Of a DNA stretch of 63,301 nt, positions 27,027-35,905 are shown piece by piece (within the stretch, counting starts at the first letter, position 1; each line of letters opens with the position of its first letter). The DNA comes from an uncultured Phycisphaerales bacterium (GTDB lineage Bacteria > Planctomycetota > Phycisphaerae > WQYP01): contig CAIPTQ010000398.1 in the NCBI GenBank assembly GCA_903868035.1, forward strand, positions 1-63,301. The letters run 5' to 3'. The translations under genes and the position numbers were made by a program. The notes under the pieces were generated by a model. The model was given only the letters and a program-made list of their open reading frames with translations, was not told the DNA's origin and searched no databases.

Positions 27027-27974
27027 TCACGGATACTTCAGCCCCATCACCCACGCCTCCCACTTTTTCCGAAACACCTCCATATCCTTCTCCCCCAGCC
27101 CCGCCAGGGTTTTCTGCAGCGTGTCGTAGCCGGTGGGGTCGGTCTTCTGGTTCTTCACGAAGTCCTTGTAGAACTGCCGCAGCACGTCCTGTTCCTGCAG
27201 GTACAGGCACAGGTAGCGGGCGGTGGCGTAGCAGGGGCCTTTGCCGGCGCCGTAGAAGGTGGCTGAGTCCATCTGGCATATGTCTTTGAACGACGGCGGC
27301 TTGCCTTCGGCGGCGGGGGCGGTGCCGTTGAGGTTGGTTTTGAGATCCGTGAGGCGCCAGTTGGGCAGGCCCCAGATGTGGCCGTCTTTTTCCATGGATT
27401 GCTCGTAGAGCGAGGCCAGGCCCTCGTTGAACCACGTGGGGCAGGCGGGGAAGTTGGCGGCCATGAAGGGGTGGACGATTTCGTGGACCAGCGTGCCCCC
27501 GCCGGTGGAGATGTTCATGACGAGGGCTTTGTGGGCCGGGGAGTAATAGCCGTAGGGGGTTTGCGGCGCGCCGGGGAAGAGGGTTTTATTGGCGTCGTCG
27601 AAGGAGGCTTTGTCCTTGAAGAGGTAGATGTCGATCAAGTCCACCGGGTCTTTGGCAAAATAATCCTGCTTGAGGTGATCGACCGTCCACTTGACGGTGC
27701 TGACGCCGGCGGCACGGACTTTTTCCGGCGTGTCGTTGCCGGCGATGACGAAGGGCTTTTGCACCAGGACGGTGAAGGTGGGGAGAGTCTTGGCGATGCG
27801 GGCGACGTGGGCGAGGTATTCATCGTCGGTATGCGCGAGGATGGCGGGGGTGGTCGCGGGCGGCGCAGTCGCGGCCAGCATGCAGGATGAGGGGTGAAGG
27901 ATGAATGGGATCGCGGCCAGGCCCAGCAGCAACAGCGTGGAGGGCACAAGGATTCTGTTGAGGGCGCTGCGCAT
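27027..27974 (-). CDS. Secreted gluzincin-like metalloprotein (DUF1570 type)
   Basis: A 315-aa protein with a signal anchor (VPSTLLLLGLAAIPFIL). It has a zinc-protease motif HEIVH at residues 164-168, with the third ligand probably E184 in WFNEGLASLYE. This is the layout of DUF1570 proteins, frequent in planctomycetes. The substrate is unknown. ATG 27974 (MRSALNR) is chosen so that the signal peptide is at the N-terminus. Divergent from the lipoprotein gene at 28109, with 134 nt for two promoters between. Confidence 0.7.
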   Translation of the reverse strand: MRSALNRILVPSTLLLLGLAAIPFILHPSSCMLAATAPPATTPAILAHTDDEYLAHVARIAKTLPTFTVLVQKPFVIAGNDTPEKVRAAGVSTVKWTVDHLKQDYFAKDPVDLIDIYLFKDKASFDDANKTLFPGAPQTPYGYYSPAHKALVMNISTGGGTLVHEIVHPFMAANFPACPTWFNEGLASLYEQSMEKDGHIWGLPNWRLTDLKTNLNGTAPAAEGKPPSFKDICQMDSATFYGAGKGPCYATARYLCLYLQEQDVLRQFYKDFVKNQKTDPTGYDTLQKTLAGLGEKDMEVFRKKWEAWVMGLKYP

Positions 27975-28108
27975 GGGTGATCTCCGCGCTGGGTGCAGAT
28001 ATTGGTGATTCCATTGTAGTTGCCGCAAAATCGGAACCTTTGCACACTTCCCTTGTCACTGTGTCACCCCCGCGGGTAGCATGCTCCCGCTTTCACAAGG
28101 AGTTATCC

Positions 28109-28816
28109 ATGATCGGCCGGTCCTCTTGTCTGATTCTCACCATGCTGGCCCTGGCCGCCTGCGCGCCCGAGGCCACGCCCCCGGCGGCCACCACCAAGGC
28201 GCCAGCGGCGGCATCCACCTCCGCGACCCCCGCCGCCGTCCTCAAGACCTATCCCGTCAATGCCGAGGGCTTCATTCAACATTGGCTCCTGCTGGATCCC
28301 ATCCCGCTGGAAGGCGTGGGCGAACACAATCAGGAGGTCGAAAAACCCATGTTCGCCAAGGAATACTTCAAGAACCAGTTCTCCGGCATCCCCAAGGACA
28401 ACGACAAGGTGGCCATCGCCGGCAAGGAACTCGTGTGGCACAAGGTGAAAGCCACGGATTTCCAGATCGACCTGCTGCAGTTCGCCACCGACCACGGCAA
28501 AGATCCCAACAACTGCCTCTTCCTGGGCTTCACCTACATCATCGCCCCCGACGACATCAGGAACGTCAAACTGGCCATCGGCTCCGACGATTCCTCCGCC
28601 TGGTGGCTCAACGGCGAGCAAGTCATCAGTGTTTACATGGGCCGTGCCGTCAACCCCGATGACGACTACTCCAAGGCGGTCACGCTCAAGAAGGGCTACA
28701 ACGTGCTGCGGTTCGCGGTGATCCAGGGCGACGCCCAGAGCGGCGCCTGCGCCCGGTTCTATGATGCCGCCGACAAGCCCCTCACCGGCATCCAGGTGAG
28801 TGCCGATACGCAATAA
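28109..28816 (+). CDS. Lipoprotein with sugar-binding-like beta-sandwich
   Basis: A 235-aa protein with lipobox LAAC (residues about 14-17, MLALAACAP), so probably lipid-anchored after Lgt and LspA. The C-terminal 90 residues look like the galactose-binding-like beta-sandwich of planctomycete secreted proteins: LAIGSDDSSAWWLNGEQV, then TLKKGYNVLRFAVIQG and ARFYDA. An AAGGAG site is in the right place. 64 nt separate it from the peptide-binding protein downstream, but that gene has its own promoter-like sequence. No catalytic motif is seen. Confidence 0.65.
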   Translation: MIGRSSCLILTMLALAACAPEATPPAATTKAPAAASTSATPAAVLKTYPVNAEGFIQHWLLLDPIPLEGVGEHNQEVEKPMFAKEYFKNQFSGIPKDNDKVAIAGKELVWHKVKATDFQIDLLQFATDHGKDPNNCLFLGFTYIIAPDDIRNVKLAIGSDDSSAWWLNGEQVISVYMGRAVNPDDDYSKAVTLKKGYNVLRFAVIQGDAQSGACARFYDAADKPLTGIQVSADTQ

Positions 28817-28868
28817 CTCCGCGGTTTGCATTCACCCGCGCGACGCGGCACAACACGCACAAGCGTGT

Positions 28869-28874
28869 TACCAT
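28869..28874 (+). promoter_or_regulatory. Candidate -10 box 6 nt before the peptide-binding protein ATG
   Basis: TACCAT (28869-28874) is followed by 6 nt and ATG 28881, with no Shine-Dalgarno sequence. The -35 region is poor. It is listed because the same spacing occurs at four other genes in the window. Confidence 0.3.
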
Positions 28875-28880
28875 ATCCCC

Positions 28881-30545
28881 ATGCGCCGCATTCTCCTGCT
28901 TCCCACCCTCTTCCTCCTGGCCTTGGGCGCGGTCTGTTTCCTCATCTCCGCCGGCCCCTTCACCCATGACCAGGCCGCCGTCCGGCCCATCGTCATCGCG
29001 ATTGCCGACGACATCCAAACCCTCGACGTCGGCAAGATGTCCTGGGCCAGCGACATCCGCGTTGCCATGGCCCTTTATGAGGGTCTCACCATGTACGACA
29101 CGCACGACAAACTCCAGCCCATCCCCGCCGCCGCGGCCTCCTGGGACATTTCCCCCGACCGCAAGACGTACACCTTTCACCTCCGCCCCGATGGCCGCTG
29201 GTCCAACGGCGACCCGGTCACGGCGGAAGATTACATCTTCGCCTGGAAGCGCGCCCTCACGCCGGGCACCGGCGCCCAATATATCGGCCTGCTCAAGAAC
29301 ATCCTCGGTGCCGAGGAATTCACCGCCGCCCTCCAGAAAAAGCCCCCGGACCCCGCCCCCGACATCCCCGGCATCCGGAAACTCGACGACCTCACCCTCC
29401 AGGTCCGGCTCAAGTCTCCCTGCACCTACTTCCTCGACCTGCTGGCCATGCCCGTCTTCTTCCCCCTGCATGAAAAATCCATGCGGCACTTCCTCCTCAA
29501 GGACGGCACCGGCTACGACGAAGCCTACACCCAGCCGCCCCACCTTGTCTCCAACGGCGCCTTCCAGCTCACTGCCTGGCGCGTGAAGCGCGATCTGTCC
29601 TTTGAGCCCAACAAGTTTTACTGGGACCGGGCCAACGTCCGCTGCCCGGCGCTCCGCGTCGAAACCATCAAAGACAGCCGCGCGGCCCTCATGATGTTTG
29701 AATCCGGCGGCGTGGACCTGCTCACCTTCCTGCCGGCGGATTTCTCCGACGCCCTGCTTCAGCAGCAGCGCGAGGAGCGCAAATGGCCCGAAGTCCACTC
29801 CCAGCCGGTCTTCGGCAGTTATTACTACGTCTTCAACACCGCCCGCGAACCCTTCAACGACCAACGCGTCCGCAAGGCCCTGGCCCTGGCCATCGACCGC
29901 AAACAAATCACCGACATGCTCAAAACCGGCGAAGCCCCGATGGGCCTCATCGTGCCGCCGAATACCATGAACGGCTACGCCAGCCCCGCGGAACTCCCCT
30001 ACAACATCCAGGAAGCCCGCCGGCTCCTGGCCGAGGCCGGCCATGAGGGCGGCAAGGGCATCCGGCAGATCGAACTGCTCTACAACACGGAATCCCCCCG
30101 GCATCCCCGCATCGCCCAGGCTATCGGCCAGATGTGGGAAACCCAGCTCGGCATCAAGGTCTCCTACCGCGGACTGGAACGCGGCAGCTTCGGCACGGCC
30201 CGCGAAAACCATGAGTTCGATGTCGCCCGCGGCGGCTGGTACGGCGATTACCCGGACCCCACCACGTGGCTGGACTTGCTCCGCTCCACCGACGGCAACA
30301 ACGACGGGAAGTTCAACTCCCCGGCCTACGACGACCTGATGGCCCGCTCGGATGTCGAGGCGGACAATGGGCGGCGGTATGCGTTGTTGCGGCAGGCGGA
30401 GGACATGGTGGTCAATGTGGAGGTGCCGTTCATTCCGCTGTATCAGTATGCCGACGGCTACTTGTATGACGCGAAGTCGCTTAAAGGGGCGGAGTTGAAC
30501 AGCCGGGTGTTGACGCAGTTGAAGTGGATACGGCGGGAGCCGTGA
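28881..30545 (+). CDS. Peptide ABC transporter substrate-binding protein (OppA/DppA type)
   Basis: A 554-aa family 5 solute-binding protein. An N-terminal signal or anchor segment (ILLLPTLFLLALGAVCFLIS) is followed by the family pattern: LYEGLTMYD, RPDGRWSNGDPVTAEDYIFAWKRA without gaps in the family consensus, FNDQRVRKALALAIDR, and GWYGDYPDPTTWLDLL. It would bind oligopeptides in the periplasm for an ABC importer. No permease or ATPase genes are adjacent, so it works with a distant transporter or acts as a sensor. Possibly leaderless. Confidence 0.85.
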   Translation: MRRILLLPTLFLLALGAVCFLISAGPFTHDQAAVRPIVIAIADDIQTLDVGKMSWASDIRVAMALYEGLTMYDTHDKLQPIPAAAASWDISPDRKTYTFHLRPDGRWSNGDPVTAEDYIFAWKRALTPGTGAQYIGLLKNILGAEEFTAALQKKPPDPAPDIPGIRKLDDLTLQVRLKSPCTYFLDLLAMPVFFPLHEKSMRHFLLKDGTGYDEAYTQPPHLVSNGAFQLTAWRVKRDLSFEPNKFYWDRANVRCPALRVETIKDSRAALMMFESGGVDLLTFLPADFSDALLQQQREERKWPEVHSQPVFGSYYYVFNTAREPFNDQRVRKALALAIDRKQITDMLKTGEAPMGLIVPPNTMNGYASPAELPYNIQEARRLLAEAGHEGGKGIRQIELLYNTESPRHPRIAQAIGQMWETQLGIKVSYRGLERGSFGTARENHEFDVARGGWYGDYPDPTTWLDLLRSTDGNNDGKFNSPAYDDLMARSDVEADNGRRYALLRQAEDMVVNVEVPFIPLYQYADGYLYDAKSLKGAELNSRVLTQLKWIRREP

Positions 30546-30583
30546 GGCGTGGGTGAGGGGGGAGACCGCCGAGCTCTGGGTTA

Positions 30584-30650
30584 GTGGTTCGTGGTTAGTG
30601 GTTAGTGGTTCATGGTTAGTGGTTCGTGGTTAGTGGTTCGTGGTTAGTGG
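30584..30650 (+). repeat. Heptamer tandem repeat GTGGTT(A/C)
   Basis: Nine consecutive 7-nt units alternating GTGGTTC and GTGGTTA (one ATGGTTA) plus a partial unit. It lies just after the peptide-binding gene and immediately before the first REP-like palindrome of the Y1 transposase unit. Confidence 0.9.
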
Positions 30651-30654
30651 AACA

Positions 30655-30749
30655 AGCCCCGGAAGGGGCGTTTGATAGTAGCCCACGACAAGCGCAGCGC
30701 TGTCGTGGGTTGATGGTGGCGACAAAATATTCAAGCCCCGGCAGGGGCG
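30655..30749 (+). repeat. REP-like palindrome family 1, forward copy
   Basis: Outer hairpin AGCCCCGGAAGGGGCG, then TTTGATAGTAG, the core CCCACGAC..GTCGTGGG (with AGCGCAGCGC inside), a spacer GGTGGCGACAAAAT, and a second outer hairpin GCCCCGGCAGGGGCGC. Same unit as 21274-21357. Confidence 0.85.
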
Positions 30750-30814
30750 CGGGAATGGAAATTTTGGGCTTGCATTTTGTCGTTGACGGAACAAATCCTG
30801 GATGATCCCTTCCC

Positions 30815-30911
30815 GCGCCGCTTCCGCGGCTTGACACAATTCGTGGGGCCATCTTACCCACGACGGCGCTGCGCTGGTCGTGGGCTACTATCAAACGCCC
30901 CTACCGGGGCT
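30815..30911 (-). repeat. REP-like palindrome family 1, reverse copy downstream of the transposase
   Basis: The same unit in opposite orientation: GCCGCTTCCGCGGC outer hairpin, the core CCCACGAC..GTCGTGGG, and AGCCCCGGTAGGGGCG. It lies 48 nt beyond the stop of the Y1 transposase and is in the same orientation as the copy upstream of that gene. Confidence 0.85.
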
Positions 30912-30958
30912 GAATGGCGTCCGGGGCTGAATGACGCCCGTACCGGGACTGACGCGGT

Positions 30959-31426
30959 TCACGCGACGAATGTGCCTTCAAAAACAAAACGCGGGTCATA
31001 TTCAATATTGTGTCGGTGAAGGAAAAGCAGATACTCCTCTTGAAACGTCGTGCGCCGATGATGTTCTTCCTGTTTGGCGATGTACGAGCGAACGGTTTCC
31101 GCAAGGCTCTTGCTGACGCTGAAGGCCGCATAACCGGTCTGCCATCCGAAACGCCCGGGCAACCCCATGGTGTCGTTGACCCATCCGGAGGAGATGCCCT
31201 TGAGTTCTTTCATCAAATCGGAAAGGGTGAGGGTTGCGGGCATGGAGGCGAGGACGTGAACGTGGTCTTCGACGCCGTTGATGATGAGGGCGGCGCCGTT
31301 GAGATTGCGGACGATGCCGCCCATGTAGGGGAAGAGGCGGTGGCGCAGGTCGTGGGTGAGCATGGGGGCGCGGTCTTTGGTGGAGAAGATGGCGTGGACG
31401 AGAAGGGCGGTGAATGTGTGGGCCAT
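30959..31426 (-). CDS. Y1 (IS200/RAYT-like) transposase, family 1
   Basis: A 155-aa Y1 transposase. The HUH motif is H55-V-H57 in VEDHVHVLASMP, and the catalytic tyrosine is Y115 in VRSYIAKQEEHH. The size is that of IS200/IS605 TnpA, and no TnpB gene is adjacent. GGAGG lies just before ATG 31426. REP-like palindromes with the same core flank it at 30815-30911 and 31442-31537, both oriented like the gene. It is unrelated in sequence to the other Y1 protein at 23470, apart from the common fold motifs. Confidence 0.85.
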   Translation of the reverse strand: MAHTFTALLVHAIFSTKDRAPMLTHDLRHRLFPYMGGIVRNLNGAALIINGVEDHVHVLASMPATLTLSDLMKELKGISSGWVNDTMGLPGRFGWQTGYAAFSVSKSLAETVRSYIAKQEEHHRRTTFQEEYLLFLHRHNIEYDPRFVFEGTFVA

Positions 31427-31441
31427 GAAGGCCTCCTTCCA

Positions 31442-31537
31442 ACGCCGCTTCCGCGGCTTGACACAATTCGTGGGGCCATCCACCCACGACGGCGCTGCGC
31501 TGGTCGTGGGCTACTATCAAACGCCCCTGCCGGGGCT
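31442..31537 (-). repeat. REP-like palindrome family 1, copy upstream of the transposase
   Basis: Nearly identical to the copy at 30815-30911 over about 90 nt: same outer GCCGC hairpin, the conserved ACACAATTCGTGGGGCCATC spacer and the same core. It starts 16 nt upstream of the transposase ATG. A partial extra hairpin (CCCTGCCGGGGCTG) follows at about 31549. Confidence 0.85.
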
Positions 31538-31605
31538 GAATTGCGGTCCCTGCCGGGGCTGGCTTACTATTAGCTCTTTGCGAACCCCGAAACAAACGAA
31601 TTGTC

Positions 31606-33039
31606 TCAGAACAACCCGCCCTTGAGCTGCTTCTTGGGCTTGACCGGACCCTTGGGCTTGGCGCCGGGTGCCGCCGCGCCCGCCGCCGCCGCGACGCCCG
31701 CCGCGCCCTTGGCCGCGGGCGGCTCCGGCGGCTTGATTTCGCCGCTGGCGAGCTTCGCGTCGCGCTCGGCTTCGGCCATGGAGAGCGCGATGCGATGTTT
31801 TTCCAGGTCGATGCCCTGCACCTTGGCCTTCACCTTGTCGCCGTTCTTCACCACGTCGCTGGGCTTGTTGATGCGGCGCAGGGCGATCTGGCTGACGTGG
31901 ACCAGCCCCTCGATGCCCGGCGCCAGTTCGACGAATGCCCCGAATTCCACCACCGTTTTCACCGTGCCCTCGACGGTGGCGCCGACGGGGAAATCGGTGG
32001 TCACGGTGTCCCACGGATCCTTGGTGAGCCGCTTGAGCGACAACGATATCTTCTTCTTTTCCTTGTCGATGCTGACAATCATCACCTGGAGCTTGTCGCC
32101 CTCCTTGACGATCTTGTGCGGGTCCGCCACGCGCTGGTGGCTCATGGCCGACACGTGCAGCAGCCCGTCCACGCCGCCGACGTCGATGAACGCCCCATAC
32201 GGCTGCACGCTGCGGACGGTGCCTTCGCGCACCTGCCCCACGGCAATCTCATCCCACACCAACTCCGCCTTCTTGGCCTCCTCCTCCTCCACGATGGCCC
32301 GGCGCGACAGCAGAATATTATGGTCGTCGCGGTCCACCTTCATCACTCGCACCTGCAGGCGCTGGTTGAGGAAGACCGACAGGTCCGCGTGGAATTTCAC
32401 ATCCACCTGGCCGGCGGGCATGAACGCCCGCGACGTGCCGACCTTCAGCTCCAGCCCGCCCTTATTGACGCCGGTGACCGTCGCGTCCACCGTGTCCCCC
32501 GGCGCGAGCGTCTCCCACGCCCCATGCTGCACGGCACCCTTGCGGGCCAGCACCACCAGCCCCTCGCGGGAGTCGTAGCCCTTGAAGATGAATTCGTATT
32601 CCTGGCCGATTTCCACGGCCTTCTTCTCGCCGCCCTCGGTGGTGGCCGGGGCCTGGTCGAACTGGTCGAGCGGGCACATGCCCTGGGACTTGCCGCCCAG
32701 GTCGATGAAGGCGTTGCCCGCGCGGATGGCCATGACCTTGCCGCGTTTGATGTTGTCGGGGTTGACGTGGTCCTCGTGAATGCGCCGCGCCCCGGGCCGG
32801 CCGCCGCGGACGGGCCGGGCCGGGTCGAGCTTGGGGCCGCCGACGGGCGTGGCGGGCATCGGCACCTTGGCGGCGGCGGATTGCTCCATCAACTGCTCGA
32901 TCGACAAACCGCCCATGGCGGCGGCGACTTCGCGGTCGAGGTCGGACTTCTCGCTCCCCGTGGACACGGGTGCGGGAATGGGAGCGGGGGGGGCGGGGGG
33001 AATGAACGCATTGTCGGTTTCGTTGCCGGGAGCCGTCAT
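31606..33039 (-). CDS. rpsA: Ribosomal protein S1-like protein with four S1 domains
   Basis: A 477-aa protein. Four S1 RNA-binding domains can be read: GKVMAIRAGNAFIDLGGKSQ, ATVTGVNKGGLELKVG, GTVRSVQPYGAFIDVGG and GTVKTVVEFGAFVELAPG. The last two are closest to true S1 repeats (HVSAMSHQRVADP, HVSQIALRRI). S1 helps mRNA bind to the 30S subunit. Six domains are usual in proteobacteria; four are common elsewhere. The first 100 residues are acidic and low-complexity, and the C-terminus is rich in A, P, G and K and ends KKQLKGGLF. It has its own promoter. Confidence 0.85.
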   Translation of the reverse strand: MTAPGNETDNAFIPPAPPAPIPAPVSTGSEKSDLDREVAAAMGGLSIEQLMEQSAAAKVPMPATPVGGPKLDPARPVRGGRPGARRIHEDHVNPDNIKRGKVMAIRAGNAFIDLGGKSQGMCPLDQFDQAPATTEGGEKKAVEIGQEYEFIFKGYDSREGLVVLARKGAVQHGAWETLAPGDTVDATVTGVNKGGLELKVGTSRAFMPAGQVDVKFHADLSVFLNQRLQVRVMKVDRDDHNILLSRRAIVEEEEAKKAELVWDEIAVGQVREGTVRSVQPYGAFIDVGGVDGLLHVSAMSHQRVADPHKIVKEGDKLQVMIVSIDKEKKKISLSLKRLTKDPWDTVTTDFPVGATVEGTVKTVVEFGAFVELAPGIEGLVHVSQIALRRINKPSDVVKNGDKVKAKVQGIDLEKHRIALSMAEAERDAKLASGEIKPPEPPAAKGAAGVAAAAGAAAPGAKPKGPVKPKKQLKGGLF

Positions 33040-33090
33040 AACACAGTGCCTCTGTTGAGAGTGGAACCCCGGGGGGGTTCGGCCAAACCG

Positions 33091-33120
33091 TTTATACTAC
33101 CGGATTGGAGGGGAATGCAA
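33091..33120 (-). promoter_or_regulatory. rpsA promoter
   Basis: On the minus strand TTGCAT (33120-33115), an 18-nt spacer and TATAAA (33096-33091). Transcription would start near 33084 and give a leader of about 45 nt before ATG 33039. A short hairpin of G and C runs (CCCCCCCGGGG) lies in this leader. Confidence 0.6.
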
Positions 33121-33150
33121 AACTCACTGGGAAACAGATGCGACCTGGGG

Positions 33151-33156
33151 TAAAAT
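33151..33156 (+). promoter_or_regulatory. vapB -10 box, 6 nt from the ATG
   Basis: TAAAAT (33151-33156), 6 nt, then ATG 33163, with no Shine-Dalgarno sequence. The -35 is weak (TGGGAA at 33128), as expected for an autorepressed toxin-antitoxin promoter. It predicts a leaderless mRNA. Confidence 0.4.
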
Positions 33157-33162
33157 CCAATC

Positions 33163-33423
33163 ATGAAAACGGACCTGCAACAGCAAGATGTGACGATTAC
33201 CGGCAAGGGGAGTTTGACCCTGCCGCCGCATATGCGGAGAGCCTTGAATCTCAAGGCCCGGAGCAAGGTGCGGCTGGAATTGATGAACGACGGCATGGTT
33301 ACCCTGCGGCCGGTGAAGGAAGTGCAATCCTGCTTTGGAATCCTCAAAAATTCAGCGCCATACAATCCCAATGAGAAGCGTCTGGCCCGGGCGGCCATGG
33401 GCGCGCGGGCCGCGAGGAGATGA
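33163..33423 (+). CDS. Antitoxin with AbrB/SpoVT fold (VapB-type)
   Basis: An 86-aa protein. The N-terminal half is an AbrB/MazE-like DNA-binding domain: VTITGKGSLTLPPHMRRAL, then KVRLELMNDGMVTLRPV. The C-terminal half would wrap the toxin. The stop overlaps the toxin start (ATGA), so the pair is translated together. It should neutralise the PIN toxin and repress its own promoter. Confidence 0.8.
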   Translation: MKTDLQQQDVTITGKGSLTLPPHMRRALNLKARSKVRLELMNDGMVTLRPVKEVQSCFGILKNSAPYNPNEKRLARAAMGARAARR

Positions 33424-33842
33424 TGACTGCCGTACCCAAGCCTGCCTACGAGTTGGACGCCAACGTCATCCTGCGTTTCCTGCGCAACGATGATCCCACC
33501 CAATCCCCGCGATCCCGGCATCTCATCGAGCGGGCCGCCCGAAACGAAGTCATTCTGCGATTATCGGCGGTGACCGTGGCCGAGGTTTTCTACGCCCTCA
33601 AGACCAGTTACGGCGTGAATCGCCGGGCGGCAGCCCAAGCCCTCCGACAACTTTTGGAAACGTCCGTTTTCGAAGTCCACGAACTTGAGCGCCTGCTGGA
33701 TGCGCTAGCACGCGTTCAATCGCTGAATGTGGATTTCGGCGATGCGTATCTTGCGGCAACGGCGGCGAAACTGGGCAGCGAAATAGCCTCGTACGACCAC
33801 GATCTCGACAAATTCAAAGATGTCGTCCGCTTTGAGCCGTAA
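33420..33842 (+). CDS. PIN-domain toxin (VapC-type)
   Basis: A 140-aa PIN ribonuclease, the toxin of the pair. Acidic residues of the active site: D in YELDANVILRFL near residue 14, E in AVTVAEVFYAL, D in NVDFGDAYLAATA and D in YDHDLDKF. All four are present, so it should be active against RNA. GAGGAG precedes the ATG. Overlaps the antitoxin gene; downstream spacing of 70 nt to the VWA gene. Confidence 0.85.
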   Translation: MMTAVPKPAYELDANVILRFLRNDDPTQSPRSRHLIERAARNEVILRLSAVTVAEVFYALKTSYGVNRRAAAQALRQLLETSVFEVHELERLLDALARVQSLNVDFGDAYLAATAAKLGSEIASYDHDLDKFKDVVRFEP

Positions 33843-33912
33843 GTTTCCACTCGTTCCATACTCGACTGCAAGCCGGCGCGCCTATCATCATCCGTAGCAC
33901 CGGAGCCTGCGC

Positions 33913-35148
33913 ATGCATTACGCCTACGGCCAATACGACGGCCATGAATTCCCCACGCCCGATTCGCTTTTTGACTACGACCAGATCATGGATTTCATCC
34001 TCGAATACGGCGACAAGGCCCTCGACGCCCTCAGCCAAATGTCCCCGGCGGACGCCGAAATCCTGGAGAAACTCATGCAGGAGGGTCTGCTCGACAAAGT
34101 CGCCGGTCGCTATCGCCTGACGCCCCGGGCGATCAACGCCATGCAGCGGAAGGCGCTGATGGAGATATTTTCGCATTTGCCGCGGGGTTCGCGCGAGGGG
34201 CATCCGACGGCCAACCCCGGTGCCGGCGCCGAGCGCCTCGATGGCACCAAAAAGTACCAGTACGGCGACCCCATTTCGGAACTGGACTTGAACGCCACCC
34301 TCCGCAACGCCGTCGCGCGGATGGGTGCCGACGCCGCGGCGCGGGGAGGCCGGGACGCGGCGACACGCGGACACGGCGACGCGGCGAATCCCCCCCCAAT
34401 CGAAAATCGAACATCGAAAATCGAAAATTCGTCGCGCGCCGTTCCCATTCAACTGCGCGAGTCCGACCTCGAACTCCACCACGTCGAAGGCACCACCTCC
34501 GTCGCCCTGTGCATCCTCCTGGACATGTCCGGCTCCATGATGCGCTACGGCCGCTTTCTGGCCGCCAAAAAAGTCGCCATGGCCCTCTCCGCCCTCGTAC
34601 GCCAGCGCTTCCCCCAGGACACTGTGGACCTCGTGGGCTTCTACTCCACCGCCACCAAAATCCGCGAGTCGCAGCTCCCCCTGCTCATGCCCAAGAAAAT
34701 CTCCACCTTCGATTATATGATCGACCTGCAACTCCCCCTCGACCAGGCCCACCGCACCCACCAGCACTTCACCAACCTCCAACTCGGCCTCCAAATGGGC
34801 CGCCGCATCCTCAAGGCCCGCCAGGCCGAGCAAAAACTCATGTTCGTCATCACCGACGGCCAGCCCACCGCCCACGTCGACGGCACCACCCTCTACCTCC
34901 AGTACCCGCCCACCCCCGCCACCGCCCTAGCCACCCTCAAGGAAGCTCTGTTGTGCATGCGTGCCGGCATCCGCATCGCGACGTTCGCGCTGATTGAGGA
35001 TTACTTCGGCATGGAATGGGTGGAGTTTGTCGACCAGATGACGCGGCTCTCCAAAGGCGTCGCCTTCTACTGCGCCAGCGGCGACCTGGCGAATTGTGTG
35101 ATGGAGAGTTATCTGTCGGGGAAGAAGAAAAAGACCTACATCGCATAG
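33913..35148 (+). CDS. VWA-domain protein
   Basis: A 411-aa protein. The C-terminal 220 residues form a von Willebrand factor A domain with the metal site DMSGSM (near residue 200), followed by KVAMALSALVRQRF, FVITDGQPTAH and later ALCMRAGIRIATFAL. The N-terminal part (DSLFDYDQIMDFILEYGDKA) is helical. VWA proteins of this kind often act with MoxR ATPases, but the one in the window (57644) is 23 kb away. A linker of about 40 residues between the domains holds a heptamer repeat. Confidence 0.8.
   Translation: MHYAYGQYDGHEFPTPDSLFDYDQIMDFILEYGDKALDALSQMSPADAEILEKLMQEGLLDKVAGRYRLTPRAINAMQRKALMEIFSHLPRGSREGHPTANPGAGAERLDGTKKYQYGDPISELDLNATLRNAVARMGADAAARGGRDAATRGHGDAANPPPIENRTSKIENSSRAVPIQLRESDLELHHVEGTTSVALCILLDMSGSMMRYGRFLAAKKVAMALSALVRQRFPQDTVDLVGFYSTATKIRESQLPLLMPKKISTFDYMIDLQLPLDQAHRTHQHFTNLQLGLQMGRRILKARQAEQKLMFVITDGQPTAHVDGTTLYLQYPPTPATALATLKEALLCMRAGIRIATFALIEDYFGMEWVEFVDQMTRLSKGVAFYCASGDLANCVMESYLSGKKKKTYIA
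34398..34430 (+). repeat. Heptamer tandem repeat inside the VWA gene
   Basis: AATCG, then AAAATCG, AACATCG, AAAATCG, AAAATTC, translated in frame as ENRTSKIENS in the inter-domain linker. Just upstream (34350-34385) a GC-rich stretch made of related units such as GCGACAC and GACGCGGC is also in the linker. Confidence 0.75.
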
Positions 35149-35320
35149 TTCAAATCCTGTCACCCCGATTTGGGTTCAATGACTGCTTCAGCAAATCTGA
35201 AGCCGTCGTTGTTTACAGCCCGTTTCAAAAGTGAATAATCCGTGGGTCAAGTAGGCTCCTCATTGGTGCCATCCGAGCATCGCGCGGTCCAGTCCATGAA
35301 GCCCAAATAGGAGCTATCCC

Positions 35321-35740
35321 GTGGCCAAGTCAACTTTCCCCAAACAAATTATGCCAGAGGTCATTTGGGTATTTGATGGAAAGCCATTTCCAAAAGAGGC
35401 CGACTGTACGGCGGCGGTCACGGAATACCACGATGATATCTGCAACCGCGCGGGTAAGCGCGGTGTCAGTTGGGACGCGCACGAAGTGGTACTGAAATCG
35501 CCACGCGTCAAAATTCGCCATGAGCGGTGGGATGACGACGAAGAAGGTGAAGGCGAATCCGTTATCGAACTTTCCACCGACAATCCTGCAGGATTCACGG
35601 CTGGTGAGCTGATGTTCAAGATGCACAATGCCGTGGTTGAATACCTGCGTGATATGGATCACAAGTTTTATGAGGGGCTGGCATTGGATGACGACGCGAC
35701 CGGTGACGTTCCACTTTACGAGATCATGCTTGGTAGTTAA
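35321..35740 (+). CDS. 139-aa acidic hypothetical protein
   Basis: No family recognised. Acidic (for example DDDEEGEGESV, and DDDATGDVPL near the end) and free of membrane segments. GTG 35321 has AGGAG at the right spacing. Its lower GC and isolated position, between a VWA gene and yebC, may mean that it was acquired. Acidic small proteins of this size include contact-toxin immunity proteins, but nothing here proves that. The 172 nt upstream hold no gene. Confidence 0.6.
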   Translation: MAKSTFPKQIMPEVIWVFDGKPFPKEADCTAAVTEYHDDICNRAGKRGVSWDAHEVVLKSPRVKIRHERWDDDEEGEGESVIELSTDNPAGFTAGELMFKMHNAVVEYLRDMDHKFYEGLALDDDATGDVPLYEIMLGS

Positions 35741-35905
35741 TTCCCAAGTCGGATGTCCGGGATTTTAAGCATCAGCGCGAATCGCAGGCAGCCAGCAGCG
35801 AGGTCAACCAGGCCCTCCTTTTTTGACCAAAAAGCGAGGCTAAACCCTTTACGCCCTGACAAAAAGTTTTATTGCCGTACTGTCGCTCCGATGATTTCAT
35901 TGCCC

